Below, one piece after another: positions 25,386-33,977 of a stretch of DNA of 64,000 nt. The notes beneath the pieces were generated by a model. It saw nothing but the letters and a program-made list of their open reading frames with translations, did no database searches and was not told where the DNA came from. The stretch covers positions 1-64,000 of the forward strand of contig CBDUZW010000013.1 of the NCBI GenBank assembly GCA_965371805.1, read 5' to 3'. This DNA comes from JAOZTV01 sp965371805. Its GTDB lineage: Bacteria > Acidobacteriota > Aminicenantia > UBA2199. The translations under genes were made by a program, and so were the position numbers. Within the stretch, counting starts at the first letter, position 1; each line of letters begins with the position of its first letter.

Positions 25386-25822
25386 TCTGCCCAGATTGCG
25401 GTAAAGTTGAAGATAAAGTTGTAGAAACAAGAGAAAGCAAGGACGGGAAATATATAAGAAGACGAAGGGAATGTCTTAACTGTACTAAAAGATATACAAC
25501 ATATGAGAAACTGGAAAACATCCCTCTTCTAATAAAGAAGAAGGATGGAAGGCGGGAAGAATTTGATATTGAAAAAATCAGAAAAGGAATACATAGAGCA
25601 ATTGAAAAAAGAGCTATTTCATATAAAAAAGTAGAGAGAATCTTTCTTCAGGTCGAAGAATTAGTTTCAAATAATGAAAATGAAACTACAACAACAGAAA
25701 TTGGAGAATTTATCATGAAGAACTTGAAAGAGCTTGATAAGGTCGCCTATGTTAGGTTTGCTTCTGTTTATCTTGATTTTAAAAGTACAAATGAATTTTT
25801 AAACGAATTAAATAATTTATAG
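25382..25822 (+). CDS. nrdR: Ribonucleotide reductase transcriptional repressor
   Basis: NrdR, 146 residues: an N-terminal zinc ribbon (CPDCG and CLNC with RRRRECLNCTKRYTTYE) followed by an ATP-cone (LIIKKDGRREEFDIEKIRKG-type segment, then HRAIEKRAISY). It binds NrdR boxes upstream of nrd operons and represses them according to ATP/dATP state. No nrd genes are in the window. It overlaps the membrane protein gene (ATGA) and precedes hsp20 by 22 bases. Confidence 0.95.
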   Translation: MICPDCGKVEDKVVETRESKDGKYIRRRRECLNCTKRYTTYEKLENIPLLIKKKDGRREEFDIEKIRKGIHRAIEKRAISYKKVERIFLQVEELVSNNENETTTTEIGEFIMKNLKELDKVAYVRFASVYLDFKSTNEFLNELNNL

Positions 25823-25844
25823 TTTCGTAAAAAAGGGGGAAAGA

Positions 25845-26249
25845 ATGGCAAAAAAAAACTTTTCACTATTAGAGGTAGAGGTTAGTAAAAACTTTTCTAC
25901 TGGAATAAGTACAAATGTTGATTGGGAACCAAGGACAAATATTATTGAAGCTGATAAAAGTTTGATAATTGAAATAGAGCTACCAGGTGTAGATAAAGAG
26001 GATGTTACAGTTGTATTACAAAGTGACAGAGAATTTGTTATAAAAGGACAAAAAAAACAACCGGGATCAAGAAAAAATGATACCGTGACATATCACCTTT
26101 TTGAAAGGGAATTTGGCAGTTTTTATAAAAAAATAGTAGTTGATATTCCATTAGACACACAGAATATTCAATCTGTCATGGAAAATGGAGTGCTTTTTTT
26201 AAAAGTAAAAAAAAGTGAAAAAAGAAATATTCCCATTGAAATAAAATAG
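25845..26249 (+). CDS. Small heat shock protein, Hsp20 family
   Basis: A 134-residue small heat shock protein. The alpha-crystallin domain spans about residues 30-130: WEPRTNIIEADKSLIIEIEL, PGVDKEDVTVVL, then the family motif ENGVLFLKVKK near the end. It holds unfolding proteins in an ATP-independent way. A strong SD (GGGGGA) precedes it and lon follows after nine bases, so chaperone and protease are made together. Confidence 0.92.
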   Translation: MAKKNFSLLEVEVSKNFSTGISTNVDWEPRTNIIEADKSLIIEIELPGVDKEDVTVVLQSDREFVIKGQKKQPGSRKNDTVTYHLFEREFGSFYKKIVVDIPLDTQNIQSVMENGVLFLKVKKSEKRNIPIEIK

Positions 26250-26258
26250 GAGAACAGA

Positions 26259-28712
26259 ATGTCAGAAGACAAAAAAAAGAAAAGTCTCAAGAAGAATGAT
26301 GAAAAAAAAGAGAAAAGTAAAATAATAAAAACAGACAAAAAAAGCGAAAACCAGAAAAAATCTAAAAAGGGCAATGAAGACAAATTGCAGATCCCGGAAA
26401 AACTTCCCGTTCTTATCTTACGAGACGTTGTCGTATTCCCATATATGATAGTGCCTTTATATGTTGGAAGGCCAAAATCCAAAAGAGCAGTTGATATCGC
26501 ATTAAATTCAGACCGCCTTATTGTACTTATGACACAAAAGGACCCCCTTGTTGAGGACCCTAAAACCAAGGATCTGTATTTAACAGGAACCGCTGCTTTG
26601 ATAGTAAGAATGTTAAAACTTCCTGACGGTCGTATGAGAGTTTTGGTTCAGGGTGTTTCAAGAGTCAAAATTAAATCTATTAATGATGGTGGAAAGGTTG
26701 TTTTATCAAACATCACTGTAGTTGAAGATAAAGAACCTAAGAGAATCACTCTGAAGCATAAAGCCCTTATGAAAAATGTCAGGGAGAAGTTCACTAAAAT
26801 CTCAGAGCTGGGAAAGCAAATCCCAAGTGAAATATATGTTATCGTAGAAAACATAGAAGAACCGGGAAAAATGGCTGATATAATTGCATCAAACCTTGCC
26901 CTGAAAATAGAGGATTCTGAGAGAATACTGAGTGAACAGGATTCTGTAAAACGCTTAGAAAAAGTATATGAGCTTTTAACAAAAGAATTGGAATTGTTAA
27001 ATATGCAAAACCAGATCAATATAAAAGCTCAGGGAGAAATGGATAAAAACCAGAAAGAATACTTTTTAAGGCAGCAATTAAAAGCTATCCAGACAGAACT
27101 AGGAGAAGACACTGAAATTACTGATGAAATCAATGGTTATAAAGAAAAACTTAAGGGATTAAAAATCTCAGATTCTGGACTTGAAGAAATAACAAAGAAT
27201 ATAGACCGATTAGGAAAAATGCATCAGGATTCTGCAGAAAGTAATGTAATAAGAAATTATCTGGATTGGATGTTTAGTTTGCCATGGTCAAAATCCGGCA
27301 AGGACAATAATAATATAAAAAGGGCAGAATCAATATTAAATAAGGACCATTATGGTTTGGAAAAAGTAAAAGACAGGATTCTGGAATATTTAAGTGTAAA
27401 AAAACTTAATCCAAAATCTCATGGACCAATCCTATGTTTTGTCGGTCCTCCGGGAGTAGGAAAAACATCTCTTGGTAAATCTATCGCTAAGGCTTTAAAT
27501 AAAAAATTTGTAAGGATTTCTCTTGGTGGTGTTAGAGATGAAGCTGAGATAAGAGGTCATAGAAGAACTTATGTTGGAGCAATGCCAGGAAAAATCATTC
27601 AGGAATTAAAGAAAGCAGGAAATAATAATCCTATTTTTATGATGGATGAAGTTGATAAGATTGGAAAAGATGTAAGAGGAGACCCGTCTTCTGCATTACT
27701 TGAAGTGCTTGATCCAGAACAGAACAACACTTTTGCCGACCATTATCTTGGCGTTCCATTTGACCTTTCGAAAGTAATGTTTATTACTACCGCAAACCTC
27801 CTGGAGCCAATCCAGCCAGCTTTCAGAGACAGAATGGAAATAATTCAGATACATGGATATACAGAAGAGGAAAAAATAGAAATAGCAAAGAGACACCTAA
27901 TCCCAAGACAAATAGAGTCTAATGGATTAAGTAATAAAATTATAAAATTCAGCAATGGTGCGATTAAAAACCTTATAGCTTTATACACAAGAGAGGCAGG
28001 TGTCAGAAACCTTGAACGTGAAATTGGTACTGTATGTAGAAAAGTTGCCCATAAGGTTGCTAAAGGTGAAAAAAAATCATTTAATATTACTATCAATAAC
28101 CTCGAAAAATATTCAGGATATATGAAAATGTTTAGAGATCAAATGCTTGAGGAAGATTCTATTGGGGTTGCAACTGGAATGGCTTGGACTCAAGTTGGGG
28201 GCGATATCCTCTTTATTGAAGTTAAACTGATTCCAGGTAAAGGGAATTTAATTTTAACTGGTTCATTGGGAAATGTTATGAAAGAATCAGCAAAAGCAGC
28301 TCTCAGTTATATTAAAGCCTCAGTAAAAGACATAAATGTAGAACTGGCAAACTTTGAAAAAAATGACATTCACATACATATCCCGGAAGGCGGAATCCCA
28401 AAAGATGGACCTTCAGCCGGAATTACTTTGATAACAGCACTCTATTCCGCATTTACAAATATTGCAATAAGAAGAGAAGTTTCAATGACAGGTGAATTAA
28501 CCCTCAGAGGAAAAGTACTTCCAGTTGGAGGTGTTAAAGAGAAAATACTTGCTGCAAAAAGAGCTGGGATAAAAACGATCATCCTTCCAAATAAAAACAA
28601 GAACGATCTGAAAGATCTTAAAGAGAGTTATTTAAAGGGGATTGAATTTCATTTTGTTAAAAATGTGAAAGACGCAGTAAATATCGCATTGGTAAAAGAT
28701 ATTTATAAATAG
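26259..28712 (+). CDS. lon: ATP-dependent protease Lon
   Basis: Lon, 817 residues. After an unusual Lys-rich extension of about 45 residues comes the LAN substrate domain (KLPVLILRDVVVFPYMIVPL). The AAA+ module has Walker A GPPGVGKTS near 396 and Walker B FMMDEVDK near 460. The protease domain has the catalytic Ser near 719 in PKDGPSAGIT and Lys in the GGVKEKILAAKRAG segment around 760. It degrades damaged and regulatory proteins in the cytoplasm. It is preceded by hsp20 (9 bases) and followed by thiL (23 bases). The Lys-rich tail could be a nucleic-acid or polyphosphate contact; that is inference. Confidence 0.97.
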   Translation: MSEDKKKKSLKKNDEKKEKSKIIKTDKKSENQKKSKKGNEDKLQIPEKLPVLILRDVVVFPYMIVPLYVGRPKSKRAVDIALNSDRLIVLMTQKDPLVEDPKTKDLYLTGTAALIVRMLKLPDGRMRVLVQGVSRVKIKSINDGGKVVLSNITVVEDKEPKRITLKHKALMKNVREKFTKISELGKQIPSEIYVIVENIEEPGKMADIIASNLALKIEDSERILSEQDSVKRLEKVYELLTKELELLNMQNQINIKAQGEMDKNQKEYFLRQQLKAIQTELGEDTEITDEINGYKEKLKGLKISDSGLEEITKNIDRLGKMHQDSAESNVIRNYLDWMFSLPWSKSGKDNNNIKRAESILNKDHYGLEKVKDRILEYLSVKKLNPKSHGPILCFVGPPGVGKTSLGKSIAKALNKKFVRISLGGVRDEAEIRGHRRTYVGAMPGKIIQELKKAGNNNPIFMMDEVDKIGKDVRGDPSSALLEVLDPEQNNTFADHYLGVPFDLSKVMFITTANLLEPIQPAFRDRMEIIQIHGYTEEEKIEIAKRHLIPRQIESNGLSNKIIKFSNGAIKNLIALYTREAGVRNLEREIGTVCRKVAHKVAKGEKKSFNITINNLEKYSGYMKMFRDQMLEEDSIGVATGMAWTQVGGDILFIEVKLIPGKGNLILTGSLGNVMKESAKAALSYIKASVKDINVELANFEKNDIHIHIPEGGIPKDGPSAGITLITALYSAFTNIAIRREVSMTGELTLRGKVLPVGGVKEKILAAKRAGIKTIILPNKNKNDLKDLKESYLKGIEFHFVKNVKDAVNIALVKDIYK

Positions 28713-28735
28713 AATTTGAGTAAAGATTTTTTCAT

Positions 28736-29686
28736 ATGAATGAAAAAAGTTTTCAGGAATTTTTAGAAAAAAATTTTTCATTCTCTCATGGCATTGGAAT
28801 AGGAGATGATGCCGCTGTTATAACAGGGAAAAACTCTGATTGTCAGGTTATAACAAAGGACATTTTAATAGAGAATGTTCATTTCAAGCTTGATTATTTC
28901 TCCTTTGAAGAGTTAGCCCAGAAAGCTGTTAAAGTAAATTTAAGTGATATTGCTGCAATGGGAGCTGTTCCAGAATTTTTCTTTCTCGGATTGGGGATCC
29001 CCAAAAAACATCAAAAGGAGATCAAATCATTCTTTAACGGTATAAAACAATGCTGTGATTTATATAATATTGAATTAGCTGGAGGAGATTACTCCAGTTC
29101 TGATCAGGTATTCATTTCCATAACTATGATGGGACGAATAGAAAAACCTATATTAAGAAAAATTTCTCAATCCGGGGATTACATTTGCATTACAAATAAT
29201 CCTGGTGAATCTGCTCTTGGTCTTAGTCTATTACAAAAAAAAAAAATGAATGAGATGGAAAAGGATGAATTGTTTTTCATTAACAAACATAAACGCATTG
29301 TTCCTGAGGTTAAAAAAGGGCAGATACTTTCAAAATATGTTAACTCTATGATTGATATATCAGACGGATTAATAAAAGACTTAAACAGGATATTGTATGC
29401 CTCAAATAAGGGTGGAGTCATTCATTATGATCAAATTCCTGTATCAGATGAATTCAAGTCAGTCTGTAAAAAACACAATATAGACGAGGAAAGCTTAGTA
29501 CTTGGAGGAGGAGAGGACTATGGACTTTTGTTTACAATCTCCAAAGAGAAAAAAACATTATTGGACATGGAAGGAATCTTATATAAGGTTATTGGAGAAG
29601 TTTTAGATAGTGAGGAATTAAAGATAAAAAAAAACAATAAATTTCTCAAAAACAAATTCTCCGGATACGATCATTTTAAAATGTAA
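28736..29686 (+). CDS. thiL: Thiamine-monophosphate kinase
   Basis: ThiL, 316 residues, phosphorylates thiamine monophosphate to the pyrophosphate cofactor. Family motifs are present: GIGDDAAVI near the N-terminus, VNLSDIAAMGAVPEFF, LAGGDYSSSD, DISDGLIKDLNRIL and GGGEDYGLLF. All belong to the PurM-like ATP-binding fold. It is the last gene of the operon behind lon. No other thiamine gene is near, so the placement does not inform function. Confidence 0.93.
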   Translation: MNEKSFQEFLEKNFSFSHGIGIGDDAAVITGKNSDCQVITKDILIENVHFKLDYFSFEELAQKAVKVNLSDIAAMGAVPEFFFLGLGIPKKHQKEIKSFFNGIKQCCDLYNIELAGGDYSSSDQVFISITMMGRIEKPILRKISQSGDYICITNNPGESALGLSLLQKKKMNEMEKDELFFINKHKRIVPEVKKGQILSKYVNSMIDISDGLIKDLNRILYASNKGGVIHYDQIPVSDEFKSVCKKHNIDEESLVLGGGEDYGLLFTISKEKKTLLDMEGILYKVIGEVLDSEELKIKKNNKFLKNKFSGYDHFKM

Positions 29687-29703
29687 AAATTGTAAGACGA
29701 TAA

Positions 29704-29733
29704 AGTAGTGATTAAAAAAAATTAACCACTACT
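29704..29733. terminator. Bidirectional terminator between thiL and the propeller gene
   Basis: AGTAGTG and CACTACT form the outer stem and TTAA/TTAA an inner stem around an A-rich loop, in the 60-base gap between two convergent genes. It could serve both strands. Confidence 0.45.
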
Positions 29734-29746
29734 ATAGTATAGCTAT

Positions 29747-30811
29747 CTATTTAATATCCTGAATATGAAGCTCCCAATCATTATCATCATTTTCAATTAT
29801 ATAATAAATTTTCCCATTTCTGATAATTTCAAGATTAATACCCATCATTGACGACATGATCCATTTTTTTACAGTTGGTTTTAAGTAGATAGTTTTTAGT
29901 ATTTTCCCTTTTAGATCCATAATAATATATTTGTTTTTATTACCTTCCTTTTCAAAGGTCTTTACATAAATCTTACCATCATCAATATTCATTGACTGAA
30001 TTGAGGGATAATATTTTGGAAAAACATACTTGAAGTTTTTACTAAAATCTTTCCAGCTTATTTTATTCTGTAGTAATTGCCCAGTAATTTGAGGATCAAA
30101 CTCTAATTCATTAACAACCTTTTTTTTATAAGCAGAACTGATTATTTTTTTTTCATAAGGTAAATTGATTTTGTATAACTTCTCCCCTGATGAATTATAA
30201 ACATCTATATAAGGACCTTTCACACTTTTATCCACAAATATCATATCATTATAAACAGAAAAGAGTAGAAAATCCTTTCCCATATTCAATGTTAACTTTA
30301 GACCTGCGCCCTGTTGAATAAAATCCTGCCTAAAAAGTTCTTTAAGTTCTTCCATTTTTTGATTATATATTTTTACAGTAGATGTTGATAATTTACCGTC
30401 TCGTGGTTGAATAATTTTCCTGGCAATAAGATTGTTTCCCGCTGGTTGAAATAAATTTACCATTGGAAATTTCCTTAACTCTTTTATATATTTTCCATCA
30501 TGTGTAAAAAAAAGAAGTTTATTGAAAGATTCAATTAAAACATATTCTTTATGTGCATAAAGTCTTAAAGGCATTTGAACAGAAACCTGGAATTCACCCG
30601 GTCCTTCACCCTTTCTGCCAAAAGAATTTATTAATTTCTGATCCTTTAAAGAATAAACATGGACTTTATCCATATCCATTACAAATAACCTATCACCATA
30701 AATATCGATCATAGATGGCTTTAATACTTCAGATAAAACTCCTCTATTTTCAGCAAAACCAGCTAAGAAAAATATAGGCAATAATATTGAAACAATTAAT
30801 TTAATTTTCAT
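29747..30811 (-). CDS. Secreted six-bladed beta-propeller protein
   Basis: A 354-residue protein with a signal peptide (MKIKLIVSILLPIFFLAGFA). The rest has repeats typical of six-bladed (NHL/TolB-like) propellers: IDIYGDRLFVMDMDKVHVYS, NSFGRKGEGPGEF, IDDGKIYVKTFE. The phrase GRKGEGPGEF is common in secreted 6-bladed propeller proteins of Bacteroidota-like organisms. A strong SD (AAAGGAGAG) precedes the ATG. Substrate or partner is unknown. Confidence 0.75.
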   Translation of the reverse strand: MKIKLIVSILLPIFFLAGFAENRGVLSEVLKPSMIDIYGDRLFVMDMDKVHVYSLKDQKLINSFGRKGEGPGEFQVSVQMPLRLYAHKEYVLIESFNKLLFFTHDGKYIKELRKFPMVNLFQPAGNNLIARKIIQPRDGKLSTSTVKIYNQKMEELKELFRQDFIQQGAGLKLTLNMGKDFLLFSVYNDMIFVDKSVKGPYIDVYNSSGEKLYKINLPYEKKIISSAYKKKVVNELEFDPQITGQLLQNKISWKDFSKNFKYVFPKYYPSIQSMNIDDGKIYVKTFEKEGNKNKYIIMDLKGKILKTIYLKPTVKKWIMSSMMGINLEIIRNGKIYYIIENDDNDWELHIQDIK

Positions 30812-30952
30812 TTTTCTCTCCTTTTTTTATAAGCTAATACTATTTAACGAGTCAAAGTGAATAATGGTTTCAATTAAATAAAAAAATTAAAGTATTTGAA
30901 AAATAGAATTGATTATTAAAAAGCAATCAACTTCTTTGAAGTAATTGATCTT

Positions 30953-30981
30953 TTGACATAAAATCAGTTTTTTAGTATTAT
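30953..30981 (+). promoter_or_regulatory. Promoter of the FKBP lipoprotein
   Basis: Consensus TTGACA (30953-30958), a 17-base spacer and TATTAT (30976-30981) end five bases before the ATG at 30987. No SD is present, so the message should be leaderless. Confidence 0.65.
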
Positions 30982-30986
30982 AGTAG

Positions 30987-31466
30987 ATGGAAAATAAAAA
31001 TTTATTAAAAAAAACAGCTATAAAAATCCTGATACTTTTTATTCTTACGGGTATGAGTTTTGTTTCATGCAAAACTAAAGATGGAAATTCATTTGAGAAG
31101 GAAAAGGAACTTTTAGCAGAATATATCGCCAACAATAACATTACCGCAATCCCAACGTCGAGTGGTTTATACTATATTGAGCTCGTAGAAGGTATAGGAG
31201 AACAAGCAAAATCCGGAGATAAAGTAAATGTACAATATACTGGAAAACGTTTAGACGGAACGATCTTTGATTCAGGGCCTTATAGTTTTGTTTTGGGAAC
31301 AGGTGCAGTAATAGCAGGATGGCATGAAGGATTCGCAATGATGAAAAAAGGGGGGAAAGCAACACTTATTATTCCTTCAAATCTCGCATATGGATCATCT
31401 GGATATCTTTCAATTGATCCTTATACAACTCTGATATTTGATGTAGAGTTACTGAACATTCAATAA
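30987..31466 (+). CDS. FKBP-type peptidyl-prolyl isomerase lipoprotein
   Basis: A 159-residue lipoprotein. The signal sequence ends in MSFVSC (Cys28). A single FKBP domain occupies residues 50-159: SGLYYIELVEGIGEQAKSGD, VQYTGKRLDGTIFDSG, GWHEGFAMMKKGGKATLIIP, LAYGSSGY. It catalyses proline isomerisation on proteins in the periplasm or at the outer membrane. The start is set by the promoter spacing. A second, dual-domain isomerase lipoprotein is encoded at 36737. Confidence 0.92.
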   Translation: MENKNLLKKTAIKILILFILTGMSFVSCKTKDGNSFEKEKELLAEYIANNNITAIPTSSGLYYIELVEGIGEQAKSGDKVNVQYTGKRLDGTIFDSGPYSFVLGTGAVIAGWHEGFAMMKKGGKATLIIPSNLAYGSSGYLSIDPYTTLIFDVELLNIQ

Positions 31467-31475
31467 ATATTTAAT

Positions 31476-32222
31476 TTAGATCTTGCAGAAATGAGTATCC
31501 TGCTTCGGAATAGTTCCATCAAAAATTGGCAATAAGACAGTAATAGTAGTACCTTTATTCAATTTGCTCACTACAGAAATACTACCTCTATGACTATTTA
31601 CTATTTCTTTTACGAGTGACATTCCAAGCCCTATACTTCCATCAATATTCTTTTTTGCATTCTTTCCCCTTTCAAGAATATTGAACATTTTTTTAGCATC
31701 TTCTTCGTCCATTCCTATACCGGTATCTTTTACAATTACTTCAATCTCATTCAATTTTTTTTTTATAGAATATTTAATGTTGATAGTACCATTCTCTTTA
31801 TTATATTTTATTGCATTCATAATAAGATTGTTAAAAACTCTTAATAAAAAAGTTAAATTCCCCCAAACTCTCTCATTTTTTTTTATTTTGTCATTAATAC
31901 TGATCTTAATGTTTTTCTCATCAGCAAATGACCTCATTAAATTTACTGATTCGGATATAATATTGAATATTTCGACATCTTCCATTTTAATTTTTTCTCT
32001 ATTCGAAACAAGGGAATAATCGAGAATATCATCCAGCATTTTGATTAGTATCTTTGATTTCGTGCTTGCTCTACCTACAAGTTCTTTGGATTTATTTATA
32101 TCATTATCAAGATATCCTTTGTGTATAGTATCCAGAAGGCTTATAACTGAAGAAAGAGGCGCTTTAATCTCATGAGCCATAACGGCCAGCAGCTTATCAA
32201 AATTTTCCTTCCCTTTTACCAT
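31476..32222 (-). CDS. Histidine kinase core without a sensor domain
   Basis: A 248-residue kinase with only the catalytic parts: phospho-acceptor His17 in MAHEIKAPLSSVISLLD, N box NLIMNAIKYNKENG, G1 DTGIGMDE and G2 GLGMSLVKEIV. It lacks any transmembrane or PAS sensor, so it may act with another protein. The -10-like TATTAT five bases before the ATG follows a run of 15 T, but no good -35 is seen. It lies downstream of two Opp-type permease genes, separated by 40 bases, with no response regulator beside it. Confidence 0.8.
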   Translation of the reverse strand: MVKGKENFDKLLAVMAHEIKAPLSSVISLLDTIHKGYLDNDINKSKELVGRASTKSKILIKMLDDILDYSLVSNREKIKMEDVEIFNIISESVNLMRSFADEKNIKISINDKIKKNERVWGNLTFLLRVFNNLIMNAIKYNKENGTINIKYSIKKKLNEIEVIVKDTGIGMDEEDAKKMFNILERGKNAKKNIDGSIGLGMSLVKEIVNSHRGSISVVSKLNKGTTITVLLPIFDGTIPKQDTHFCKI

Positions 32223-32262
32223 TTATAATAATAGTGTAAAAAAAAAAAAAAAGCTACTATCT

Positions 32263-33051
32263 TTAAGATTTTTCCCTCAACCTAAAACCTTCTCCAATAA
32301 AATTTATTGCTAATATTAAGAGGAACAATATTAATCCTGGAAAAATCACCAAAGATGGTTTCTGAAACAAATAACTTTGACCATTAAAGACCATCTGCCC
32401 TAAAGTTGGAATTTGTGAGTCAATTCCAAGCCCTAAAAAATTCAGGCTTGACTCTATTAAAATTACATTTGAAAGACATATGGTTGTATGCACTAATATT
32501 ACAGGAAGAAGATGAGGAAAAATATGAATAAAAATGATTCTGAAAAATGAGGCATTATACGACCTTGCAGCAAGAACAAAATCCTTCTTTTTATATTTTA
32601 ATACCTCTCCTCTTATCAATCTTGCATATCCAACCCATCCAGTAAAAGAGATAGCGAATATCATTGTAAAAAAACCATTTCCAAGAACTGTTATCCATAT
32701 AATTATTAATAAAAATCCAGGAAAAGCAAGTAATATATCTCCAATCCTAAGAAAAAATGTTTCTAAAAAACCTTCAAAATATCCAGTAATAATTCCTATG
32801 GTTATTCCAATAAACGAGGAAATAATTATAATTAATATTGACGTCAGTATTGAAAACCAAAGACCAAATAAAGTCGAAGACAACAAATCTCTCCCTAGAT
32901 TATCTGTACCAAAAAAATGTTTTCCAAAAAAATCTTCAAACCTTTCGTCCATATTTATCTTTATATCAAATTCAAAAAACGTAATACTCACTAAAGTTAC
33001 TGATATAAATATCAGCAATATAATTACTCCACTTTTCAAGTGATTATTCAT
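32263..33051 (-). CDS. ABC transporter permease, oligopeptide (OppC/DppC) type
   Basis: A 262-residue permease with about six helices. It has the OppC-type N-terminus FGTDNLGRDLLSSTLFGLWF and the coupling EAA-like loop (RAARSYNASFFRIIFIHIFPH-type segment), then ESSLNFLGLGIDSQIPTLGQM. The start is the ATG at 33051, inside the last codons of the upstream permease (ATGAATAA overlap). A longer in-frame start inside that gene is unlikely. It forms a channel with the upstream OppB-type protein. No ATPase gene or binding protein is adjacent. Confidence 0.88.
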   Translation of the reverse strand: MNNHLKSGVIILLIFISVTLVSITFFEFDIKINMDERFEDFFGKHFFGTDNLGRDLLSSTLFGLWFSILTSILIIIISSFIGITIGIITGYFEGFLETFFLRIGDILLAFPGFLLIIIWITVLGNGFFTMIFAISFTGWVGYARLIRGEVLKYKKKDFVLAARSYNASFFRIIFIHIFPHLLPVILVHTTICLSNVILIESSLNFLGLGIDSQIPTLGQMVFNGQSYLFQKPSLVIFPGLILFLLILAINFIGEGFRLREKS

Positions 33052-33976
33052 ATAGACCTTTTTTTCTAATTTTAGGGTCCAGGAATAGGTAGGCAAGGTC
33101 AACAAGGAAGTGAATTATAAGATATAAAAACAGGATAAATAGTACAAGGCCGGAAATAAGGGGATAATCTCTGAATCTAATCGCTTCAATTAAGACTGTG
33201 CCAATTCCCTGCCATGAAAATATTGTCTCTGTAATGATAACACCTGATATTAACGCACCAAATTGCAGTCCAATAACAGTTAGAATAGGTATCATTGCAT
33301 TTTTCAGGATATGTTTAAATACAATCTTATTTGTATTCAATCCCTTTGCTCTTGCAAATAAAACATAAGACTTGTTCATTTCAGCATAAAATGCTGCTCG
33401 TATTATTTTAGTCAGGAAGGCTGTCATGGATAATCCAATAGTTAATGCAGGCAATACGATATGTTTTAAACTATCCGACCCCGATATAGGTAATAATTTG
33501 AAATATACAGAAAAGATTAATATCAAAACAGGACCTAATAAAAAATTTGGAATTGCAAGAAATGAAGAACTTATTATCGTTGTAAAGAAATCTATTCCTG
33601 AATTTGGTTTCAAAGAAGAAATAATTCCAAGTGGAAAGGAAATCAATATTGCAAGAGACATTGCTGCAATTGACAAATACAGTGTATTGGGAAAAGATTG
33701 AAATATTATTTTTGAAACCTTCTCATTGTATATGAAGGACTTTCCAAAATCAAAATTTATTGAATTTTTTATAAAAACACCATACTGTTCGATTATGGTT
33801 CTATTTAAATCCAATTTTTCCCTTATTTCTAGTATATGATCAGAATTTGTTTTATTACCAGCCAGAATAAAAGCAGGATCTCCTGGAACAATTCTGACCA
33901 TAATAAAAAGAAGGGAATCTGCAGCTAAAAGCAAAAAAAGAACAATAATAAATTTTTTAAATATATAATTTCGCAT
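33044..33976 (-). CDS. ABC transporter permease, oligopeptide (OppB/DppB) type
   Basis: A 310-residue OppB-type permease. It has the N-terminal helix and motif FIMVRIVPGDPAFILAG, KNSINFDFGKSFIYNEKV, the cytoplasmic loop KSYVLFARAKGLNTNKIVFKH and ETIFSWQGIGTVLIEAIRFRDYP near the C-terminus. It pairs with the OppC-type permease that overlaps its end by eight bases. It starts one base after the metallophosphatase stop. A family-5 binding protein is encoded 20 kb away at 54029. Confidence 0.9.
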   Translation of the reverse strand: MRNYIFKKFIIVLFLLLAADSLLFIMVRIVPGDPAFILAGNKTNSDHILEIREKLDLNRTIIEQYGVFIKNSINFDFGKSFIYNEKVSKIIFQSFPNTLYLSIAAMSLAILISFPLGIISSLKPNSGIDFFTTIISSSFLAIPNFLLGPVLILIFSVYFKLLPISGSDSLKHIVLPALTIGLSMTAFLTKIIRAAFYAEMNKSYVLFARAKGLNTNKIVFKHILKNAMIPILTVIGLQFGALISGVIITETIFSWQGIGTVLIEAIRFRDYPLISGLVLFILFLYLIIHFLVDLAYLFLDPKIRKKGLYE

Positions 33977-33977
33977 T

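Noticed and set aside
29747..30811. Peptidase or lyase function for the six-bladed propeller protein
   Set aside because: Only the propeller pattern is visible; no catalytic motif could be pointed to.
32238..32252. Run of 15 A/T before the histidine kinase as a terminator
   Set aside because: There is no stable stem before the T-tract on the minus strand, so it is recorded only as a homopolymer.
32534..33043. 169-codon plus-strand frame opposite the OppC-type permease
   Set aside because: Antisense to a clear permease gene; hydrophobic codons read backwards give this type of Asn/Ile/Lys frame.
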